This document shows, piece after piece, positions 1 through 11,640 of a stretch of DNA of 64,000 nt. A program made the position numbers and the translations under genes. Numbering within the stretch: position 1 is the stretch's first letter; each line of letters begins with the position of its first letter. The stretch is from Bryoerythrophyllum caledonicum (Eukaryota; Streptophyta; Bryopsida; Pottiales; Pottiaceae). The notes under the pieces were generated by a model. The model had not been told where the DNA came from. It ran no database searches and saw only the letters and a program-made list of their open reading frames with translations. The stretch is taken from positions 10,060,028-10,124,027 of the forward strand of contig OZ020519.1 in the NCBI GenBank assembly GCA_963971425.1, given 5' to 3'.

Positions 1-2249
1 GATAAATTTGAGACGAAATTAGATGGCAAGCGTGTTTGCAATGCTTGCTGCGCTCTTGGGGTTGGTTATTCGCAACGACGTTTTAAGGAGTTGAAGAAAG
101 ATTGTTTAATATACGGTAGAGTGACGGCAATCCACGGTAACACACTATCGAATCCGATTAGAGAGAGCACTAGAATGTCTGCTGCAGAGGCTTGCTTCAA
201 ATCATTTGTGGAAGAAGTTGGATGTCCTCAACCTCATCGTTCTATTTGCCGTAAGGATGACAACACAGTCGTGCCTCTTATTCTCCTTCCAATGAATACA
301 ATAAAATTTGACGTATTCAATTACGTGAATGAAGAGATGAAGAGAATATGCAATGGAGAAACCATTTCAATTAGCTCGTTCCATAGGATGTGGCGTTTGA
401 GATATCCCCATGTCCAAGTTCCACCATTCTCAAGGTTCTCAAAGTGTTATCATTGTTGGGAATATAAATGTGCTATGGAGGGAACAACCAATGCCGATGC
501 AAGGATTAGGATCAAAGAATTGTTTATGTTGCATCTACGCATCCAGATGGAGGAACGTAGGCATTATTGGATATTCAAGAGGTCATGTTATATCCACCCT
601 GAGTTGTACATGTGCATCATTATGGATGGCATGGACCAAAACACGACCATGGTACCAAGAATGCGTTAAACCGTAAAGAACATTGAACACCGGTTTGTGA
701 AGACCCATCTATGCCGGGCTCTAGTACATGGAATCGGTTTGTATTGCGACGTATGGTTTGGAGCTCACCACAAACATGACATCAACCAGGTCGTGAGCAC
801 ATTGTTGTATGTGATTGGAGACGTGTTGTAGAGGAAGGGATTTTTGCCACCAACATTGCGCATCCAAGTAGATAATTGCACCCGTGAGAATAAAAACATT
901 TATATGTTTGCTCTATGCGCATCCTTGGTGGGATTGGGATTTTTTCAAGAGGTGGAACTCTCTTTCCTTAAAGTGGGCCATACACATGAAGATATTGATC
1001 AACGCTTCAGTTATATATCAAGTACTTTGAAGAGATCGGACGTGGAATCCTTAAAAGAAATGCTTAACCTTATAGAATGGGAAACGTCTCCTACGGAGGC
1101 ATTTGTCACCGCACGGCTGTAAGGGAGTGTGTGGAATTGGAAACAGTTCATAACACCCCACCTACTAACAGGTCCAGATTCATTGGTTGGCATAACATTT
1201 CCACACCACATGCGATTCTATATAGATGATAGAAATGGGACCCACGAGGTTCGAGTGCAACACAAACATTACTGCAATGATGCTTGGGGACCGGAGACAG
1301 GGACAAAGACTTTGAGGTTGCTGCCAAGTAGAGATGAGCGATCAGCGTTTGCAAATGTGTTTGCAGTGGACGAACAAGAGCTAAAAGCGTTGGATGACTT
1401 CATTGCCTATAAACAGAGGTGCATTGAAAGATTGCAATATGTGGAAAGGAACCGTGATGCTAAAGTGGAGGCCGAGAAATTGAAACTGTATTTAGCCAAA
1501 TTTCCACACAAAGACCGTAGCAACGAGCATCATTCTTTACCATTTCGGCCTTCAGATGTTTCCAATACCGCAACTGCGGAACGTGTTTCATTGGATGAAG
1601 TCAATGGCCCAGGCAACGAAAATCGCGAAGTAACCGTCGTGGACCAAATTGTGGCTATACTTCCAAATGCAGACCCTCGAGGATAGTTTGGTCCGCGTAG
1701 AGGAAGACCATCGAATCAAGCAGTGCGTAGGGCGCAACGAACGGAACGCAACCATGTTGAAGAACGAATCGAACAAGGAGCAGGGGATGAAGTTAATCAC
1801 GACCCGTTTCCACCATTCAATCCACAATCAGATATTAATTGTGGACAATTTGTAGCCCTAAGTGTTGATAGAGTTGAGGTTGAAGGTGGTATACCATTCT
1901 ATGTAGGGAAGGTGATTGAAGATGGAAAAAATCAAAGGAGTCATAAGATGAAGGTTTGTTGGTATTGGCCCTTCATGCAAAGAGAAAATGTTGACAGAAT
2001 AGGGTCCACCGCACAACGATATGCAAATTGCATGGATGCATTCTGGGAGCCCACGTGTGAGAGCCACAGTTGGATAGAGAAAGAGGCATGCATCTTTTCG
2101 TGGATAGACGAACCTGAGAGAACAGTGGTTGGCGCTTTCCGGAGGAGAAAGCGAAATATATTCGGATCGCAAGTTGAAAGCAAGATTCGGATTTTTCAGT
2201 CGGCTAAGGCTCACATACTAGAATATATTGCAATGCAAACCGAAGCAAT
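1..2249 (+). pseudogene. DUF7869-like transposase-like gene, 5' part (continues off the window edge)
   Basis: Frame 1 is open from base 1 to base 2249 except for four in-frame stops: TAA at 667, TAG at 829, TAA at 1120 and TAG at 1684. No frameshift is needed over 2.2 kb. The segment around 850-1060 has the pattern I associate with DUF7869 proteins: DNCTRENKN, then a hydrophobic stretch, then VGHTHEDIDQRFS. These proteins are widespread in seed-free plants and aquatic animals and look like RNase-H-fold transposases, with the D and HTHxDxD residues as likely metal ligands. The family assignment is from memory of the motif. The start codon lies before the window. The reading frame is interrupted at 2250 by a CACTA element and resumes at 5083. 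It is a pseudogene or an unexpressed relic. Confidence 0.7.
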
Positions 2250-2825
2250 CACTATAAGAAAACCATGTTTTTGGTGTCGTCGAGGCTGTTACGTGTTATG
2301 TTTTTTGTGACGTCACGCATTAGTCGAAAAATTGCTATAGTACCTCGAATTTAGTTTGACGTTGCATCAAACATGTTCATGTTAAAGACAAAACGTGTTG
2401 ATGTCACCGTAGACATGCACGTTTATGGTGACGTCAGACTGGAACGTCATAGAAAACACGGGATGTCCACGTCAGCCATAGTTGCATTTAATTTCACTGT
2501 AGAATCACTGCAGCCCGGTGCCCAAAAGCAAAAAACTGAGGAAATGGGCAGCTTTCATCCGTAGTGGATGAAATATGTCGCAAGGAAGGAAGAGCCAAAG
2601 GGCGACTTATACAAAAGCAATCTCCACATCATCTACACATTACTTCTGGGAGTGTGGGTGAGAGTAAACTGAAGTTAGGTAATAGAAGTGAGAGGTGGGA
2701 GCGGCGAAGCTCAACACAACGGTGAGAGGTGGGAGCGGCGAAGCTCAACACAACGCTAAGAGGAGGGAGATTAGAAGGAGTAGAAAGAGGCAACTTGAAG
2801 GTGTTGGAGCAAAGCACATCGGCTA

Positions 2826-2900
2826 AAGCGGCGGCTATGGCGGCGGCTATGGCGGCAGCTATGGCGACGGCTATGGCGGCAGCTATGGCGGGAGCCATGG
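2826..2900. repeat. 12-bp GGCGGCTATGGC-type minisatellite inside the CACTA element
   Basis: About six imperfect copies of a 12-bp GC-rich unit (GGCGGCTATGGC with variants). They create an artificial Ala-rich reading frame on the minus strand. This is the most GC-rich part of the element and may mark captured DNA. Confidence 0.8.
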
Positions 2901-3599
2901 AGCGGTGACGACGGAGCTAGCTGGGAGCAAGGAAGGTGATCTACGGCAGATCAAGATGGCAAGTGGAGAGGTCAAAGGGAAGAAGAACGATGACAGGGGG
3001 AGCTTTGGCCATAGCCGGCTAACCCCAGCCATAGTTGACCTCAGCCATGGCCAGGAAACCCTAGCCATAGCCAAGTTCAGTATTCGCCACTGCGGAGAGG
3101 CTGCTACAGCAGCAAAGGCGAGCTCAAGAGTTTGTACGTCCGTTTGTGAAGGCACTCCACTCTATTTTGAGGTAAGTAATCTGAGTTAGGGTTTAGGATT
3201 TGAGGGTATTTAGCATATGGCTTGGTTGTGGTCCTCAAGATCTTTGTGTGACTTGTACCAAGGTTGAGTTCAAGGTTTTGTGTTAGGATTATGAACACAT
3301 GGTATGGTTGGAATTCTCAAGGTTTTTGCGTGGTCTGTAGAAGTTTGGGATCAGGGTTCAGGGTTCAGAATGATGAGCACCTGTTTTGAATGTAGTCCTG
3401 AAGATATTCTTGTGTGATTGGTTACTAATGTGGGCTTGATATGCAGAACTACCACCTTGGAACAACAATTTTTCACTTTCGTTGCCCAATCAAAAGCCAT
3501 AAAGAAAATCCTCTACGAGATTGGTTAACGTTTGAGGGTCTAGGGTGTACTGTTGGAACTTTTTAATGAAGCTTGTCTCTTCGTTTGCCTGAGTTTTTA

Positions 3600-3830
3600 T
3601 GCATAAAACAGCGGTATGCAGTGTTACCACGACAAGAGCGCTCTGAGTGGTGAGTTGGTGGAGAAGATTTTGATGCCACGACTTCTACCAGGTGCTATTG
3701 ATGTGTTCCTGGACTTTATATGCTACTGTGGTGGCCCTCTTCCTGAAGAAATGATGCCTCAAGTCAAGGTACCTGGCTCATTTCTGTTTTTCAGTTGTAG
3801 GAACATGGATCTGGCAGCCTTTTAGAGCCC
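3600..3830 (+). other. Unrecognised short ORF in the CACTA interior, possible captured gene fragment
   Basis: A 69-codon ORF (3616-3825) opens with MQCYHDKSALSGELVEKIL and has ordinary amino-acid composition. An upstream stretch (3440-3530) also reads like coding sequence. No family is recognised. CACTA elements often carry host gene pieces, so this may be a transduplicated exon. Confidence 0.2.
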
Positions 3831-5079
3831 CTGGTACGCATAACATCCTTGCATCCTTTATTTCACAAGTGTACTTCGTCACAACCGCCAGAGTTAGTGT
3901 AGTTTGCGACTTCGAACCGTTCAAGAGGACAACCTCCCGTCAATCTTGACGTCATTTTGACATCACAGATGACAGTTTGTAGCGTCAGTGACAACGGAGG
4001 CACTACATATGATTTACCTTATGGGTGAGAGTAGCCTCCAGATGCGTTTTTTTTTCACAGGGAGGTCCTATTATTTTCATGTGTGGATGTTAGATGTTGT
4101 GTTTCCATGTTATTGGGAAAGTGAAGTCGTTGAGCTTTGGTAACAAGCTCAATTTTGCATTCTAATGTGTCAAACACTTGAACTCATGCAGAAAGATATC
4201 GAAGCACAAGGTGAGCCATCAACCCGCCCACGACGTGTTGCGAATTTGCAAGTTCACACGTTTACAGGTTTTGTATGCCATGCTTGGATTGGTAGAATAG
4301 AAGGATAAGTAGGATGTTTGGATTGTTGTAGGCAACAAATGTAGCAACGGTGTTCCACGCTTGATCACCGTCTATGTTATTTAAAATGTGAAAGCCACGT
4401 TGATGGCATGTTCATCCTCACGTCACGGCTGACAAATGCTGCACGTCTTCACTAACATTGTCAAGCGTTCATCCCACGTTAAAGAGTACATCACGTAGAA
4501 TGACAGTTTTTTAAAAACATGTTTAGAAAAACTTCCGCAAGAACATGCTAGATGTTCAAGTGAACATGAACTCCAACATGAAAAAGGTCAATGACAACAT
4601 ATAGGCAGAACGCGCCAACATCAGAATTGATGTCATGAGCAACACGAGCATGTCAAAACGAACGTCAAAAGTAACAGCCTTACGTGGACAAAAAATGCTC
4701 TAAAAGCATGACATCAGCTGACGTGATTTGTCCACGTCATAATTCTTCGGGTCCAAGTCAGCAATTTTTAAATTCCATGTCACTGCCCACTCAAAATGGA
4801 GTTGGATGAAAAAAATCCCGCGTGGCGCTGCCCAAAGGAAAAAATAGCTGATGTGGACATGGGCCCCCCTCCACGTGGAGCCCTTTCCCACACATTTCAG
4901 GCCATGTTCAGTTGGATGTCAAGAGGTTGACAACCATGTTACGACAAATTTTTTGACGTTTTTGGCCTGTCCATCTTGACGGATTTTAGGTGACATCAAC
5001 ATTGACGCAACAACATGTTATTTTTGACGTTCATGCATGTTTTTCAACGCGTTACAAAAAACACGGGTTTCTTATAGTG

Positions 5080-5122
5080 AATTGACGATGAGCGGTTGCA
5101 AGCAGCCTTGAATGATATGTAG
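5080..5122 (+). pseudogene. 3' end of the DUF7869-like gene, downstream of the CACTA insertion
   Basis: After one copy of the AAT duplication the host frame continues as IDDERLQAALNDM and ends at TAG 5120-5122. The join at codon GCA-ATT keeps frame 1, which supports this as the original C-terminus. Confidence 0.65.
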
Positions 5123-8100
5123 TAAAAGAGGATACTACAATGAGTGTATGGTATATGGTGATTGGCATGTAGGGTATATGCAAGAGTAGTCTACCACAAA
5201 GGTTATGTAAGGGGTTTGGTAACAATTGACCAATAAATCCGAGAGGTTTTTCCATTGTTTGATTACATCACCAAGTACAAGAATATATGCAATATGTTGA
5301 TTTTCTTCTTCTTATGTATCATGTTCCATGTGTAATATATTCAAATCAATTTCCATTCATTGCGCAATGTTTTAGTTTACATAATTGCGTATTTTGTATA
5401 GTTACTTGACAAGCTTCTTTCCAAAAACATACTACTGAGTATGAAACAAATATTTATCAAATTCTAACCAAGTTCCATATCAAATTTGTCAAAAATGCCA
5501 AAAAAAACTTATTGAATTAACATTTTTGGTTATATTGAAAATTGTTCTCAGATCCTAAATTTTTTATAAAAAAAACAGGAAATCAAACAAAACTTAATTT
5601 GATCCAACGCATTGGCCGCCGTTGTCACTAAGTGCACTTTTAAATGGCCAAGTGCATAATTGCTTAATTGCGTGTTTCAATGTGTGAGAGTGTGTGAAAA
5701 TATTGGACTTGAGTTAAATTCTTATTTTTCACTAAAGACAAGAAATGTTTTTTGACAATGTGAATGGAAATAAGATTTACTTGCTAGTATTGAAAAATTG
5801 AATCCTAAAAGGACAATAATTGAACCTCCACTCCTTGCACACTTGTTTTGAATATGCTACACCCCTTCTCTACCTCTAAAAATTGATTTATAGGGAAATA
5901 ACATATTGCTTAAGACAATGGTGATAGCTTTAGACCTTTTTTTGTACAAAAATTTACTTTCAAATGAAATCAAAGTCTACTGATCCACTCAACATAGGAA
6001 AGAGAATGGACAATTTTTTTGACTTCAAACACTATAATTTATCAATCCATGTGGTGGATTGCAACCCAAAGATTATGATGTGTTTATGTACAAGTTTACT
6101 TTAAGATCTTATGGTTAAAAGTCCAAAACTTTACTTCAATTCTAGATTTTCTTGCTACTTTTTGATAGTAGTAGTTTTGACGTGTTTCTTGAGGGAAAAA
6201 TGCCTTGGGCCCTTGGGGGTTAAGTTGAAAATGCTCCACAATAGAAATATTATTATGAGAACAACTCAATCATGCCACAGATTTGGAAATGGTCAATCTA
6301 GCTGTTGACCCTAATCATGTAAAAATACAAGTTGATTTGGAAGGAAAGCCCTGATTTACTTGTTTAATCCTTAAATGCCGAAGCAACCAAAAATTGGCTT
6401 CTCGTATGACATTGTTGGATGATAATCGATGTAAACAACTGTATTTCATCTTTTTTTTTTGAGGGAGGGTTCATTGAATGTGTAAGCATTAAATGATGAT
6501 AAAGTTGGCCTCATTGAGATAATTATGTTTAATCTAAGAAAGAAAATGTTTGTGACACGGATCTCAATACAATGAATTTGAGAAACTTCTAGCTTTAGCT
6601 CTAGATCTGCATTCAATCCATCAAAATGATATTTTTTAAATTTGAGTCCAACTAATGAAATGAAGTTCATAATGTTTAGTTTCCATATCATTTTGAAAAT
6701 TAAAGAGATACATAAAATTGAATAAGTAATTGCAATTTGAACTTGGACCTATACCTGTGGTTCTAATTTTAGTTGAACACAAAACTTTCATTTACACCAC
6801 AAATCTTGGCACTATAATGTACACCTTTGATGAAAATTTCGGAATTTTGTAGCATAATTTGAATTTAATATGAATTTTGGCTGGATCAATGTATCAACGA
6901 TATGTTCTACCGCCCACCACCTCTCCTCATTCCTTCAGCGTCTCAAACCCTTGACTTGCCTTACTTGTGAGTGTTTCTACCTCTGTAGCGTGCACTAGTT
7001 TTGTATCATCTACAGTGACATTGTTCTCGCTTTCTACTTACAATTCCGCAACCCGCACTTCGTTGCTTCGATCCAGAGTGTCCGATCCACACAAACTTCA
7101 CAAAGAGTCGTACTTGAAATGGATCCAAAGTGTGGAGTTAACATATGAGTACTGATAGGTGATATGACTCAGGACAAGTATCAGTCTGTGTAGAGCTGAC
7201 AGGTGAGAGTCAATGTCAATAGACATTGTCGAAGTAGATGTAGAGCTGACAGGCAACACAGACATTGTCAAATCAGATGTAGATTCAATGTCCAATCTAA
7301 GTTCTGTCAAGAGATCCAAGGTCAAGTCGCGCAAGGCCATCCTTACAGTCTTCAAATAACATTTGATAACTCCAATTAAACCAATAGAAAGCGCATCAAG
7401 AAGAAAGCGGACTGGTATTGTAAGTAGTGGTGATGAAATGCTAATGTAAGTTTTCCACTTTCGGAAGCCAATCCTTGGTTAGCTTTTGTCGTTCACTATT
7501 TTACAAGATGGTAGTTGGTGATATGAGTGTCTATTTTGTTTGAAAGTGGCGTGTCTGTTGTCTGGTAGGAATGCGTGGCAGAAACTCCGGAGTATGTCGT
7601 AGGAGGAGGCCATGCAAAAGTACATCCACCTCGTGACTGCGATCAATCCGAATTGGTGTCGAGATGATTGCAAGGTTAGGCATTCTTGTGTCCTTCATCG
7701 TTATTCTCAGCTTGCAGCTTCGTAACGATTTCTAATGTTCTCATCAGGGGAAGGTTTTGGAGTAACATTTCATTTCATTACTGAATTAGTGTGATGGAGG
7801 CTTTCAAATTCATACTAGCTAGTTGGAGTAAAAATACAATGTACTTGATGTTGCTCTCTAATTAAGAGCCTTTGTATACACTGCAGGCAATTTTGCATTA
7901 GAGAGTTCAGGTTTCTTCTTTTACACTGTTTTATTGATCTCCTCATTTCAATTTGTGTGGAGGTAGAACATGGAATGGGAGTTTTACGCTCTAGACTGTG
8001 GATAATTGTCATATTAGATGTATGGTGACGGTCGCATTTTATCATTATGTGACATTACTAATATATCTTGGTGTTTCAAGCAGTCCATGCATTGATTTGT

Positions 8101-9589
8101 ACTAGTAGATTTGTCGAACTTCTACTTCAACACTGCAAAAGCCGGCTCTACATTGGATATGCATCCTCATGATCCATGTTGATGGTTTACATTGAAATGC
8201 ATTGCCTTTCATTTTTTAGTCTCAGCTAATTGTCTTTAGATTGATCAATAACATATTTGATGTCCTTTCAGTCGATTGCCTTTCAGTCGATTGTCGGAAT
8301 GTTCCAGTCTCAGTAGAGGTGTGATTTGAACATGATAAGATTGTGATATTATAATGACCTCCACCTGAAGATGGAGGAGGGTGAAATTGTAAGTGGTTGT
8401 GATCACAATCCGATGCACATGTTGGTGTTCACTATCTTATGTGACTCCTTGATTTTACAAATGGCTTTTAGTAAATATTATCTTGCCTGTCATATCATGA
8501 ATTACACGCTTCATTGGAGGGATTTTTTCCATATCAATTGTTAATTTGTTGAAAATTCTTTGTGTGCATATCAATAATCACATGCTTCCTTTTACTACTG
8601 TGGTGGAGGGATACTATCATCATGTTGTGTGTGCACTTCAGTATGGTTATTTTTGTCATGCTAATCTCATGTAAATATTTTGTGTGTTGTTTGTTTAGAT
8701 ACGAAGGTGTGGACTTGTAGGAGAGAATTTAGTACATCCAGTGGAGAGAATCAGTGGTGGAGGTTAGTAATGTGGAATATTTTGATTTGGTGACCTTCTC
8801 TTTTGGACAATATTACAGTTGGAAGAATTATCATTTTATGGAGTATATTATTTCAAGTAATGTGAATCATATACTTAAATGTGAAGTGGGAAGGACATTC
8901 CGAGGTAAATTGAGCTTTAGATAACCTTTCTACTCATGATTTAATTATGATTCTTTTATTTCAAACTAATGTTCTAATTATCATATTTCATTATAATGAA
9001 GAATTTCACAAAATCAAAACTGAAAAAGATTTCTTCCAATGGTCTTCTTATTAGTTCCTTCTTCCAAAATGAAATTTAGGTTATAATGTTCTTCACCTCA
9101 TAGTGAAATTTTAAATTATCATATTTTCTCATAGGTTTTAATTTTAGAAATATGGCATATTTTCTCATAGGTTTGAATTTTAGAAATATGAATATACTCA
9201 TATTATTTACACAATAAAATAATATTGAATTTAATAATTGATATAATATACTTAGATATATAAATATTTTTACTATCATTTCATTGAATTAATTTAAAAT
9301 GATTAAATTGTAATTTTTTTATATGTTAAATTTAATTGATTTTCAAAATACTTTTACACATACAAGAAAGTCACATAAAATCATATTATTTTAAAGTTAA
9401 AACTGAATTTCAGTACTTAAGATGAATTATAAGTTTAATTTTATTTATATGATGAAAACTTCAAACTATGTGAAATCAAAAGATTTATCAAAGATAATTT
9501 TAGAGTTTTTTGGATCATATATATATATAATCTTATGGAATTTGGAAAACATTGTAAAACATTTTTTATTTATTTTGCAGATAATTTTA
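5123..9589. other. AT-rich intergenic DNA, nothing recognised
   Basis: No ORF longer than about 90 codons, no intron-exon pattern and no inverted-repeat ends that I can support. A short imperfect duplication built on TAGAGCTGACAGG and GACATTGTC lies at about 7190-7290. Base composition becomes distinctly more AT-rich after about 8900. Confidence 0.5.
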
Positions 9590-10745
9590 ACCATGGGTTA
9601 TTCATCAATTCCAATACTATTCCTCATTATGATGTTCTCTTCATATGTCCAAAAACAAAAGAAACTTTCTCTCAAATCCAAAAAAGATAAGAAGCGCAGA
9701 AAAGACATTACGGAGATCAAGAAGGATTTTCTAGGTAAATATTTTTTTGATGTATTTTATAATTGTAAATCATATATTTTGAATTACATTCTTTTTAAAT
9801 GTTTTGTAAAATTTGAAGTACTTGTGTGTATTATTAATTGTTGTATTTTCTATTATGTAGGTAGGTAATTTTCAATTTCCAGAAAGCGAGTTGAAGTCAA
9901 TATGGAAGGAGTATACTTGGAGAAATGTCCAAAAGAATATTATAAGATTGATCAAGGTAAAGTAACTATTTGGGATAGGACTACAAAGAAAGTAATTGCA
10001 GTGATGCAATTTTCTCCTTTTAGTAATATGTCAGAAACTACCAAGGAAGATTTTTCAAAACTTACAAGATCTTTGTTTGGTATTAAATCTAAAACATCAA
10101 ATTTCAAGGCAAATGGACCACAACAAAATGGAGAAATGTATGCTCTTGGTTGAAGAGAAGGTACATTTGTATGTATTTTTTATTTTTATTTACTAGTAAT
10201 GAATTTTTTAAAATAAAAATTATGAATTAAAAATAAAATCAAATATGGATTTTAAATAATATTAATGAAATCGTTATATTTCTTTTGCACGATATGACAA
10301 AGGCATATCTCTGGGAAGATATGGTCCAAGTGGATCTGTTGGCCGATCACTTGCAGATTTGGAGAAATGGGAGAAAGATCAAACAATTATTGTGGATTGA
10401 ATTTCTTCATTTTATAAAAGAAAATCCGAGGAATTAGCTCCAACATTATTTGAGGTAATTAGAAATGAAGCTGTTAAATCAAATATTCCTGATTTAACAC
10501 AAATAGAATTTGATGATTTGCAACAAGTTGATTCTAGTTCTTTCTCGAATCTTACTTTTACAATTTGTGATTTTGATAGTATGTTTCATAGAGATAGGGA
10601 TCATTAGTCTTATAGTTACGGTATTTGGACATCTATTTCCATAGTAGATGGTGAATTAGCTAGTAAAGATGATGGATTTAGTTGTTCTCATGGTGAATTG
10701 TTATTAGGAAGTTATGAGTCTTATGTGGATTTGCAATTTTTTACT
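9590..10745 (+). pseudogene. Decayed 2OG-Fe(II) oxygenase-like gene (TET/JBP-like type, tentative)
   Basis: Coding-like stretches lie at 9593-9735 (lysine-rich, ends at a GTAAAT donor), about 9880-10160 (MEGVYLEKCPKEYYKIDQGK onward) and 10316-10745. The last contains MFHRDRDH (10581-10604), an HxD pair typical of Fe(II)/2OG oxygenases. It is followed by SYSYGIW, then a DGFSCSHGELLLGSYESYVDL segment that I associate with TET/JBP-like oxygenases common in basidiomycete fungi. In-frame stops are TGA at 10151, TGA at 10398 and TAG at 10605. All three are one transition away from Trp or Gln codons. The distal His/Arg of the fold is not identified. The block is far more AT-rich than the eIF2A locus that follows. 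Family assignment is tentative; an unrelated decayed gene is possible. Confidence 0.4.
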
Positions 10746-11011
10746 TTATTAATGTACTTGGTCCAATATCATTTTTCTTTAGAATGACATAATTTTTCCA
10801 TTAAATACTAGAATTATAAAAAATTATACTTAGACAAAGTTATTCAAACCTTCTAGAGTCTTTTGATGGGACTCTTGTGAATTTAGGAGTGAAAAGATTT
10901 AGTTTGTTATTAAGTTGTTTAAATTTAATTTTTCTATATCAAATTCTTTTATATGATGTATATATCGTCAATTGAATAAGTTGGGCTATATCATGGAACA
11001 AGCTATATATG

Positions 11012-11105
11012 CTACACTAAAGATGAAATTCAGTGTTATGGAACCAATAGTGTAGTTACCCCTGTGACTTGACTTTCACTAAATGCCAAATTTTTGGCAA
11101 TTAGT
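11012..11105. repeat. Solo end of the TACACYAA inverted-repeat element family
   Basis: This segment starts CTACACTAAAGATG, runs through GTGTTATGG-ACCAATAGTGTA, and ends near TTCACTAAATG. It closely matches the reverse complement of the right end of the 31883-32517 element. A partner end was not found nearby, so this looks like a truncated copy. Confidence 0.6.
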
Positions 11106-11640
11106 TTTCATGCCCAAGTGTCACAATCATGGGCCAGGTACCGGACCCGTTCACACCACCAATGTGGTCCAGGGATTTTTGTGTCTGGAGTAGGTTTGGA
11201 GTGCTTGGGAATACTGATCGGGACTATGATATGAGCATATGAGTTCAGTGGATAAACCCTGGTTTAGGGTTTCAGGTTTTTGGGAAAAGCTTTCTGCATG
11301 GCTCTTTTGGATGTGGATTATTTTGCGTTGTGACGTGTTTGTTTGGTAGTTTGGAGCGGTTTCCTGGAGTTGGAAGTTGGAGGATGTGGGACGGCTGTAA
11401 TACATTCTGGAGTCGAGGTCTGGGCTCCAGTTCTGGAATGGAAGGTTTCAATGCCCGGGTCTGATTTACTTAGAATTTGGGATGACGCTTAGTGAACACT
11501 AAGGGTTTGAGGAGAAGGTTGTGTATTGGCAATGGTAACAGGGTTGTAATGGGTTGATATTTCAATGAAAGTGGATGTTTTCTGGGTGTTTTCATTTGAT
11601 TGAACATGGTTTTGGCGTTCTGTTGTTGTGAATTGGGCAG

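Larger units (their letters stand above)
2250..5079. mobile_element. Non-autonomous CACTA (En/Spm-type) DNA transposon
   Basis: The element begins CACTATAAGAAA (2250-2261) and ends with its reverse complement TTTCTTATAGTG (5068-5079). The inverted match continues imperfectly to about 30 bp, through the CCGTGTTTTT-like segment. It is flanked by the 3-bp duplication AAT (2247-2249 and 5080-5082), as expected for the superfamily. Both subterminal regions (about 2280-2480 and 4420-5060) are dense in short TGACGT/ACGTCA and AACATG motifs in both orientations, resembling the transposase-binding subterminal repeats of CACTA elements. No transposase ORF is visible. Removing the element plus one AAT restores the host reading frame. 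Confidence 0.9.

Noticed and set aside
1..2249. Stop-codon reassignment or RNA editing to explain in-frame stops
   Set aside because: Nearby intact genes end at ordinary stops, and U-to-C editing is known only in organelles of some plants. Decay is simpler.
2629..2898. Ala-rich minus-strand ORF
   Set aside because: It is the complement of the 12-bp GC-rich minisatellite in the CACTA element; composition artefact.
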